Of a stretch of DNA of 5,539 nucleotides, positions 1 through 4,588 are shown piece by piece (position 1 is the first letter of the stretch; every line of letters starts with the position of its first letter). The stretch lies in the NCBI GenBank assembly GCA_025462985.1, contig JAOAPP010000405.1, forward strand, positions 1 through 5,539, given 5' to 3'. The position numbers were made by a program, and so were the translations under genes. A model generated the notes under the pieces. The model did not search any database and was not told where the DNA came from. It was given only the letters and a program-made list of their open reading frames with translations. Source of the stretch: Bryobacterales bacterium. GTDB lineage: Bacteria > Acidobacteriota > Terriglobia > Bryobacterales > Bryobacteraceae.

Positions 1-1654
1 TCCGAAAGAACAACGTGGCGGCAAACAGACAAATGAGGGAGAACGCAACCTGCCCGGCAAGTAGCGCATTCGCGAAAGTGACAGCTCGCTTGCTGCGGCC
101 CGCGGTGCGTGACTCTTCCTTTAAACCAACCGCGACGTCTGTTCTGGATGCCTGCACAGCGGGCGCCAGCCCGAACACAAACGCCGTCACCAAGGACACG
201 GCAATTGCGAAAACAACAACGCTGGCGTCGAGTTTCGGAGTGATGATATTCTGGCTCACCTGCGGCGGCACGAACGACCAGATGAAGCGGCAGCCTGCTT
301 CACCGACCGCCAGGCCGAGCACGCAGCTCCAAAGGCTAAGCAGCAAGCTCTCCGCCAGTAACTGACGGATCAGTCTGCCCCTGCTTGCGCCGATGGCGAG
401 ACGTACCGCAAACTCCTGGCGGCGTGCAGCCGATCGTGCCAGCAGCAGATTGGCCACGTTAGAACACGCAATGCCCAGAATGAGGCTAACGACCAGAAAA
501 AGAACAGCGCTGCCAAACACAATCCCATTCGCTCCGCCGATGTTGGAAAACAGTTCGTCAGTGACAGGCCTGACCTTCAGCGTGTGGTCCTCGTTGGTGT
601 TCGGATATTCTCGCGCCAGACTGGCAGAAAGCGGCGCAAATGATCTCTCGGCCTCTTTGAGGCCGACCCCTGGCCGCAGACGCGCCACTGTGTGAAACAT
701 GGGCTTGCCACGATCGGAAAGTTCGTTCCCGGCAGAAGCGCCGGACGCCCGTTCATACATGGTGGCTGGCAGCCACGCATCCGGTCCAAAGACCGCGCTG
801 ATGCCCAAAAATCCCTTTGGCGCAATGCCGACTACCGTAAACACGATTCCATTGAGCTCTATGGTTCGTCCAGCCACATCTGCGGCGCCCGCAAATCGGT
901 TTTGCCATGCGTTGTAGCTCAGCACTGCCAGCGGCGAAGATCCCCGCTGACTAACTTCTCCCGGAAGAAAGAAACGCCCACTGGCCGGCCGCAGACCGAG
1001 AGTCTTGAAATATTCGGCGGATACAAAGTCTGCGAATACTCGGGCTTGCCCCGTCTGTGTGCGAACCGTCATCACGCGCGGTCCGGTGAACGCCGCCATA
1101 CCGTCGAAAGCTGTCTGAGCCTTGGCATAATCCTGCCAATTCGCATAAGACAGAAGAAGCCGGTTGTTCGCGCCTTCGGCCGTTTTCGAGATCGAGTCAT
1201 ACAGCACAACCAGCCGTGAGCTGTCGGCCACCGGCATCGGATGCAGCAGCAGCGTATTGATCACAGTGAAGACGGTAGTGTTTGCGCCAATACCCAGTGC
1301 CAGAGTCAAAATGGCGAACACCGCAAACAACGGAGCCTTCCGCATCGCCCGCCAGCCGTAAGCAAGGTCGCGCCGAAACTCCGCGAAGAACTTCGCCTTC
1401 GCTCCACTTCCGAGCGCTGGAGCCTCACGCCGCTCGCGCTTCGATGAAGGAAGCGTAATCGCGAAATCCTGCACATTCGCCAGCTCTGTGAGCACCGCTT
1501 CCCGTGCAGCCGCTTCCTCCATGCCTCCCGAAACCAACTCCGCATAGCGGTCCGCAAGATGCTGAGCAAGCTCTTCGATCAGCGCCGGCTGCGTCGCCGG
1601 ATCCACGTGGCTCGCCGCAAGCCGCTGCTCCAACTCCCATTTCCATTCACGCAT
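1..1654 (-). CDS. MacB/FtsX-type ABC transporter permease of the acidobacterial ADOP type, N-terminal 551 residues (runs off the left edge)
   Basis: Membrane permease related to MacB/LolC/FtsX. The frame is open from the ATG at 1654 to the window edge, giving 551 residues; family members are usually about 800-900, so the C-terminal third is missing. Seen: a charged cytoplasmic N-terminal region (about 1-95, starting MREWKWELEQRL) typical of ADOP proteins and absent from ordinary MacB; a first membrane segment (about 109-134, containing ALGIGANTTVF); a large periplasmic MacB-like core (about 140-370); then the FtsX domain from about 378 with the signature CSNVANLLLARSAARRQEFA (397-416) and GASRGRLIRQLLAES (422-436), further membrane segments near 438-455 and 477-500, and the start of the second permease half at about 525. 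The ATG was chosen because GGAG (1662-1665) lies 7 bases upstream. It overlaps the padR stop by 8 bases (ATGCGTGA), so the two are translationally coupled. No ATPase domain is visible. The substrate is unknown; export or envelope stress is inferred only from the family. Confidence 0.93.
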   Translation of the reverse strand, partial: MREWKWELEQRLAASHVDPATQPALIEELAQHLADRYAELVSGGMEEAAAREAVLTELANVQDFAITLPSSKRERREAPALGSGAKAKFFAEFRRDLAYGWRAMRKAPLFAVFAILTLALGIGANTTVFTVINTLLLHPMPVADSSRLVVLYDSISKTAEGANNRLLLSYANWQDYAKAQTAFDGMAAFTGPRVMTVRTQTGQARVFADFVSAEYFKTLGLRPASGRFFLPGEVSQRGSSPLAVLSYNAWQNRFAGAADVAGRTIELNGIVFTVVGIAPKGFLGISAVFGPDAWLPATMYERASGASAGNELSDRGKPMFHTVARLRPGVGLKEAERSFAPLSASLAREYPNTNEDHTLKVRPVTDELFSNIGGANGIVFGSAVLFLVVSLILGIACSNVANLLLARSAARRQEFAVRLAIGASRGRLIRQLLAESLLLSLWSCVLGLAVGEAGCRFIWSFVPPQVSQNIITPKLDASVVVFAIAVSLVTAFVFGLAPAVQASRTDVAVGLKEESRTAGRSKRAVTFANALLAGQVAFSLICLFAATLFFR

Positions 1655-1991
1655 TTTCAGGCTCCACAACGCGGCCGATCGCAGAAACAAACTCGCGCCA
1701 GCTTTGACGCTGACTGGCGAGCTCTTTCCGCCCTTGCGCCGTCAGGCTGTAATACCGCCGTCGGCGCGCCTCAGGCTTTTCAATCCATTTCCCGACAACG
1801 AAACCGCGCTCTTCGAGCCGGTACAGAAGCGGATAAAGAGTGGTGACGTGAAAGCGAAGCGCGCCTCCCGACCGGGCCTCAATCAACTTACAGATGTCAT
1901 ACCCGTGCCGCGGCTGCTGCTCCACCAAAGACAGAATAAGGAGCTCGGCGCTGCCTTTCTTCCATTGCTTGTCGGGCTGTTCGTCTCCCAT
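1647..1991 (-). CDS. PadR-family winged-helix transcriptional regulator
   Basis: Cytoplasmic DNA-binding repressor of the PadR family, 114 residues, the normal length for the short PadR subgroup. Seen: a first helix segment with GSAELLILSLVEQQPRHGYD (13-32), the classic PadR start in which the HGYDI motif follows the first helix; a recognition helix region around TTLYPLLYRLEERGFV (50-65); and a basic wing with RRRRYYSLTAQGRKEL (76-91). The C-terminal dimerisation helix is short, ending in EPENA. The gene sits directly before the permease and overlaps it by 8 bases, so it very probably controls that permease. A TTGACA/TATATT promoter lies just upstream, and AT-rich repeats over the -10 and start codon suggest autorepression. 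No Shine-Dalgarno is visible before the ATG, and the predicted transcript start is only about 6 bases upstream, so translation may be leaderless. The inducer cannot be told from the sequence. Confidence 0.95.
   Translation of the reverse strand: MGDEQPDKQWKKGSAELLILSLVEQQPRHGYDICKLIEARSGGALRFHVTTLYPLLYRLEERGFVVGKWIEKPEARRRRYYSLTAQGRKELASQRQSWREFVSAIGRVVEPENA
1662..1665 (-). promoter_or_regulatory. Ribosome binding site of the permease, inside the padR 3' end
   Basis: GGAG on the minus strand, 7 bases before the ATG at 1654. It lies inside the last codons of padR and supports choosing this ATG as the permease start. Confidence 0.7.
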
Positions 1992-2012
1992 ATATGCTAG
2001 TTCAATATATGC
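1989..2012. repeat. Pair of ATATATGC repeats at the padR start, candidate PadR operator
   Basis: The octamer ATATATGC occurs at 1990-1997 and again at 2005-2012, 15 bases apart start to start. The left copy sits within CATATATG, itself an 8-base palindrome covering the padR start codon (on the minus strand); the right copy overlaps the -10 box. AT-rich repeats at this place stand out from the GC-rich surroundings. PadR proteins commonly repress their own promoters, so this is a reasonable operator candidate, but part of the repetition could simply reflect the AT-rich -10 region. Confidence 0.4.
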
Positions 2013-2034
2013 AGCGGGACGCGGCCGCTGTCAA
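2004..2034 (-). promoter_or_regulatory. Sigma70-like promoter for padR and the permease
   Basis: On the minus strand a perfect -35 box TTGACA (2034-2029) is followed after 19 bases by TATATT (2009-2004), a 5/6 match to the -10 consensus. The spacer is longer than the ideal 17, which often means modest basal strength. Transcription would start near 1997, about 6 bases before the padR ATG at 1991. The -35 box shares bases with the TGA stop (2033-2031) of the upstream broken gene. Inferred from sequence only. Confidence 0.6.
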
Positions 2035-2563
2035 CTGAAATCTTTCGCAGGCCCCACAAACACGGAACCCCAGATCATGGAGCGGTCCTGTGCCGCCATC
2101 GCGCGGTCACGCTCGTTCATGGGTTCCCGAAAGCTCCGCGACACCACCACCGCATCCTTCGCAGCCGGTTGCCGAACCGCTGCCGCCAGTCGCTCCGCAT
2201 ACTCGCGCGTGACCCATCGCCAATATTCGAAAGAGAAAACGCCCGAAACGATCGCGCCGGCACTTGCTGGAGGAACTCAGCTGCATCCGTGCGCACAAAG
2301 CCAATCGAGTGCACTGCGCGCCAGGGCTCGGAAACGAAGCTTCGCTCCAAGCGCATTCGCAACAACTTTCCGGAGCTGGAAGGCGGCAGCGTGATTCGCG
2401 CCGGCTTCAAAGTCCGGAGGCTGAATACAGCCGCTCCTATCGCCCCATCGAACATGCCCCGGAACCGGGCCGCAGCCAGGCGCGTGCGCCAGAACGCCAA
2501 CTTGCTTGTCGCATTCGCGCACACGCACAAACTCGGAGAGCAGTGAATTACGCTATCCCGCAA
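2031..2563 (-). pseudogene. Unrecognised gene, apparently frameshifted or degraded
   Basis: No single open frame covers this stretch convincingly, but two minus-strand frames join into one protein-like sequence. The first part, from a TTG at 2563 or an unseen earlier start, includes ITLPPSSSGKLLRMRLERSF and WRAVHSIGFVRTDAAEFLQQ. The second part, in the frame needing a -1 shift at about 2235-2260, reads FEYWRWVTREYAERLAAAV, then VVVSRSFREPMNERDRAM and MIWGSVFVGPAKDFS, and stops at TGA 2033-2031. The second part has no plausible start of its own: a stop lies at 2279-2277 and the first in-frame ATG is near the C-terminus. Third codon positions are G/C-rich in both parts, as in the neighbouring permease. 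The likely switch zone contains T-runs (GTTTTCTCTTTCG on the minus strand), so a one-base loss in nature or in sequencing fits. The extreme N-terminal part is not convincing, and further shifts are possible. I do not recognise the family. It ends 39 bases before padR and is read in the same direction. Confidence 0.42.
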
Positions 2564-2655
2564 GGATCATTGCCCGACGTCCTAATCCCTTCACTCTTTC
2601 GGCCCGCCCGTCCGAACAACACCTGCGAAGGTCGGCTCCAAATCGTCTGGAAATT

Positions 2656-2677
2656 CATGATTTGCGAACGCATCATG
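2656..2677. promoter_or_regulatory. Nested palindrome before the copper operon, candidate operator or hairpin
   Basis: Outer arms CATGAT (2656-2661) and ATCATG (2672-2677) are perfect inverted repeats. Between them lie TT and an inner inverted repeat GCG-AA-CGC (2664-2671). It ends 20 bases before the GTG of the first plus-strand gene, a position suited to a repressor site or an RNA hairpin in the leader. It does not match the operator patterns I know for CueR, CopY or CsoR. Chance occurrence is possible. Confidence 0.35.
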
Positions 2678-2698
2678 CCCGTGCTACTCCTAGATTAG
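2657..2698 (+). other. Possible 13-codon leader ORF ending on the start codon of the next gene
   Basis: An ATG at 2657 opens a short frame encoding MICERIMPVLLLD, ending at TAG (2696-2698), whose last base is the first base of the GTG start at 2698 (TAGTG). Such a stop/start overlap would allow translational coupling. No clear ribosome binding site precedes the ATG, and this is the tail of a longer, shadow-like open frame, so expression is uncertain. Confidence 0.2.
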
Positions 2699-3063
2699 TG
2701 GGACGCTGGATACAGAACCTGGTCTTAGTGGCAGTCGCGGCATTGCTCGCGAACTCCCAATGCCAGGCCCTCTGCCTCGCTTCTGCCGCTCAAATCGCCC
2801 CGCAACAAGATCACGCAAGCTGCCATCACTCGTCGCAATCGAAGACGAACGGGGGCAGCCACTGCAATCATCGCCACTCTGACTCGATAAGCACCGAAGC
2901 GAGTCCCGATGGAGCGAACTTGGCCGCTCCAGTGCAGCTGTTTGTAGCCGCAATCGGCGCAACTCCGGTCCAACTCAAAGTGGATTGCTCGCTCCTTTCG
3001 GCAAGCGAATCCTCACCGCCCGCTAACCCGCTCTTTCTCTCCTTCTCCGTCCTTCGTCTCTGA
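2698..3063 (+). CDS. Small exported His/Cys-rich protein, putative metal-binding, first gene of the copper operon
   Basis: Hypothetical protein of 121 residues from the GTG at 2698. Seen: an N-terminal hydrophobic segment (about 7-19, LVLVAVAALLA) fitting a signal peptide, then cysteines at 22 and 26, a metal-ligand-like cluster H39, C42-H43-H44, then H55-C56-N-H58-R-H60, and a late C97. The C-terminus is Ser/Pro-rich and ends SFSVLRL. Short exported proteins with CHH and HCxHxH clusters occur upstream of multicopper oxidase or efflux genes in Acidobacteriota; I know this as a loose pattern, not a named family. Extracytoplasmic binding of copper, or a role in sensing it, is inference. The start is uncertain: upstream in-frame codons encode Arg/His/Pro-rich sequence without protein character, which favours GTG 2698, but no good ribosome binding site is seen. 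Followed after 90 bases by the oxidase gene. Confidence 0.7.
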   Translation: MGRWIQNLVLVAVAALLANSQCQALCLASAAQIAPQQDHASCHHSSQSKTNGGSHCNHRHSDSISTEASPDGANLAAPVQLFVAAIGATPVQLKVDCSLLSASESSPPANPLFLSFSVLRL

Positions 3064-3141
3064 TTCCTTCCCTGCGCTCGAGCCGCAACCACGTACACGT
3101 GCGTCCAAATGCGCGCACTGTCCCCTGACCTGAACGCAACA

Positions 3142-3146
3142 AAGGA
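3142..3146 (+). promoter_or_regulatory. Ribosome binding site deciding the oxidase start
   Basis: AAGGA lies 7 bases before the GTG at 3154. The alternative ATG at 3109 has no such site and would place 15 unrelated residues before the twin-arginine motif. Confidence 0.75.
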
Positions 3147-3153
3147 ATCAAAA

Positions 3154-4572
3154 GTGAAAGCCCGTCGAACATTCTTCCGCAATGCCTTTGGCCTGGGTGC
3201 CGGAATTCTCTCCGCCTCGGAGCTCACCCGTGGCAAGCCAACGGCCGCTCCACCCGTCCTGGTGCAAACGCCCGACGTCAAGGATCTGCCATTCACCACC
3301 GATAACGGGGTCAAAGTCTTCCACCTGGTCGCCGAACCAGTCCGCCAGCAGTTGGCGCCCAACAGAACCGTGGACCTCTGGGGCTTCAACGGCAGCGCCC
3401 CCGGTCCCACCATCCAAATCACACAAGGCGACCGCGTCCGCATCATTGTGGACAACCATCTTCCCGAACCCACCTCCATGCACTGGCACGGGTTCGAGAT
3501 CCCGCACAACATGGATGGCGGCCCCGGAATCAGCCAGGATCCTATCGCCCCCGGCGGTCGCTTCACGTATGAATTCACCCTGAACCAGGCCGGCACATTC
3601 TTCTACCACTCGCATATGGCAATGCAGGAAATGATGGGCATGCTCGGCGCATTCATCATGCATCCCAAAACGCCGTACACACCTCCCGTGGACAAGGATT
3701 TCGTCCTCATGCTGCAGGAATACGCCGTGCTTCCCAACAACCCCGTGCCCAACAGCATGAACATGGAGTTCAACTGGCTCGTCCTGAACGGAAAAGCCGG
3801 TCCCGCCACTACGCCGCTCATCGTCCGTCTCGGTGACCGCGTCCGCATTCGCATGATCAACCTCGGCATGGATCACCATCCGATCCATCTGCACGGCCAC
3901 ACTTTCCGCACCACCGGCACCGAAGCCGGCAGAATCCCCGAGGCCGTCTGGATTCCGGGCAATACCGTACTAGTCGGCGTCGCACAGGCGCGCGACATCG
4001 AACTCGTCGCGAACAATCCAGGCGACTGGATGCTGCACTGCCATCTGCCCCACCACATGATGAACCAGATGTCCTCGAATGTAGGACCGATGACCCGACG
4101 CGGCCCCGGTATGCCGATGGGCGTCGACATGAATCAGGGCATGGGCATGCTGAACGGCTCCCCCGGGGCGCCCACAGGCGAAGACTACGGCCCCAGCCTC
4201 GGCCGCGGAATGGGCGTCGGTTCCACCAACGATCAGCCAGTAGCCAACACCCCGCTCTCCGCCGAAAAGGAAGACTCAACCATGCCCGGCATGCAGATGG
4301 ATCAGGACGTAGCCAAAAACGCGAACCAGGTTCCCGGCTTCCCACAGGACGCTTTCATGGAAGGCCCCATGATGGCAATGGACAAAATGGTCGAGCGTCC
4401 TCAAAACTACGGCCTGCGTCCCGGCTGGAGCGGTTTCATGCAGGGGATGATGACCTTCCTCCGCGTTCTTCCGCCTGATCAGTACGACAAAGTCATGCAG
4501 CAGATCAACCGCGGCCAGCCGGCGAGCATGCCTGACATGCCCGACATGCCGGGTATGCATCACCCCATGTAA
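3154..4572 (+). CDS. Tat-exported two-domain multicopper oxidase with Met-rich C-terminal tail (copper oxidase type)
   Basis: Laccase-like enzyme of 472 residues expected in the periplasm, coupling oxidation of a substrate, probably Cu(I), to reduction of O2 to water. Seen (numbering from GTG 3154): a twin-arginine signal KARRTFFRNAFGLGAG near residues 2-17; cupredoxin domain 1 (about 55-175) with HWHG at 110-113 and HSH at 152-154; domain 2 (about 180-310) with HPIHLHGH at 242-249 and HCHLPHHMMNQM at 295-306. All four copper-binding motifs are intact. The blue type 1 copper ligands would be H242, C296, H301 and M306, so domain 2 holds type 1; domain 1 has HSH without Cys and lacks it. Only about 88 residues separate HSH from HPIH, too few for the extra domain of CueO/CopA. 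Residues 307-472 are a Met-rich tail with 24 Met in 166 residues, including PDMPDMPGM near the end. The tail's GWSGFMQGMMTFLRVLPPDQYDKVMQQI-like helical stretch lies at about 424-451. TolC-type gene follows after 16 bases. Confidence 0.95.
   Translation: MKARRTFFRNAFGLGAGILSASELTRGKPTAAPPVLVQTPDVKDLPFTTDNGVKVFHLVAEPVRQQLAPNRTVDLWGFNGSAPGPTIQITQGDRVRIIVDNHLPEPTSMHWHGFEIPHNMDGGPGISQDPIAPGGRFTYEFTLNQAGTFFYHSHMAMQEMMGMLGAFIMHPKTPYTPPVDKDFVLMLQEYAVLPNNPVPNSMNMEFNWLVLNGKAGPATTPLIVRLGDRVRIRMINLGMDHHPIHLHGHTFRTTGTEAGRIPEAVWIPGNTVLVGVAQARDIELVANNPGDWMLHCHLPHHMMNQMSSNVGPMTRRGPGMPMGVDMNQGMGMLNGSPGAPTGEDYGPSLGRGMGVGSTNDQPVANTPLSAEKEDSTMPGMQMDQDVAKNANQVPGFPQDAFMEGPMMAMDKMVERPQNYGLRPGWSGFMQGMMTFLRVLPPDQYDKVMQQINRGQPASMPDMPDMPGMHHPM
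4525..4560 (+). repeat. Four 9-base units encoding xxM repeats at the oxidase C-terminus
   Basis: Successive 9-base units agcATGcct, gacATGccc, gacATGccg and ggtATGcat encode SMP-DMP-DMP-GMH, placing one Met every three residues just before the terminal HHPM. Met-every-third-residue patterns are known Cu(I)/Ag(I) ligands in copper-handling proteins such as CueO, CopA and PcoA. The repeat looks like tandem duplication of a short unit. Confidence 0.75.
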
Positions 4573-4588
4573 GCGGGCGGAACTCACC

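Noticed and set aside
692..1219. Plus-strand open frame (175 codons) inside the permease region
   Set aside because: The opposite strand carries an uninterrupted permease with clear FtsX/MacB motifs; this frame is Arg/Ser-rich shadow sequence.
1894..2394. Plus-strand open frame (166 codons) over padR's start and the broken gene
   Set aside because: It runs through the padR promoter and start, is Arg/Ala/Ser-rich without motifs, and has no ribosome binding site.
2691..2696. TAGATT as a -10 box for the copper operon
   Set aside because: No -35-like hexamer sits at a proper distance, and transcription would begin after the chosen GTG start.
2506..2697. N-terminal extension of the small exported protein
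   Set aside because: Residues before GTG 2698 are Arg/His/Pro-rich with no signal character and would bury the hydrophobic export segment internally.
2264..2698. Plus-strand open frame (144 codons) ending at the small exported protein gene
   Set aside because: Low-complexity Arg/Ala/Gln/His composition and no motif; only its last 13 codons are kept as a possible leader ORF.
3099..3118. Inverted repeat GTGCG/CGCAC in the gap before the oxidase, as a terminator
   Set aside because: The stem is only 5 base pairs with a 10-base loop and no T-run follows, so it does not look like a rho-independent terminator.
3109..3153. Earlier ATG start for the oxidase
   Set aside because: AAGGA spaced 7 bases before GTG 3154 and the twin-arginine motif right after it favour the later start.
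2868..3596. Minus-strand open frame (242 codons) across the start of the oxidase
   Set aside because: It spans two plus-strand genes and the gap between them, with composition expected of an antisense shadow and no domain signal.
3148..3900. Long minus-strand open frame (250 codons) antisense to the oxidase
   Set aside because: It is a His/Gly/Val-rich mirror of the oxidase's strongly biased codons, has no recognisable motif or start signal, and lies opposite intact copper-binding motifs.
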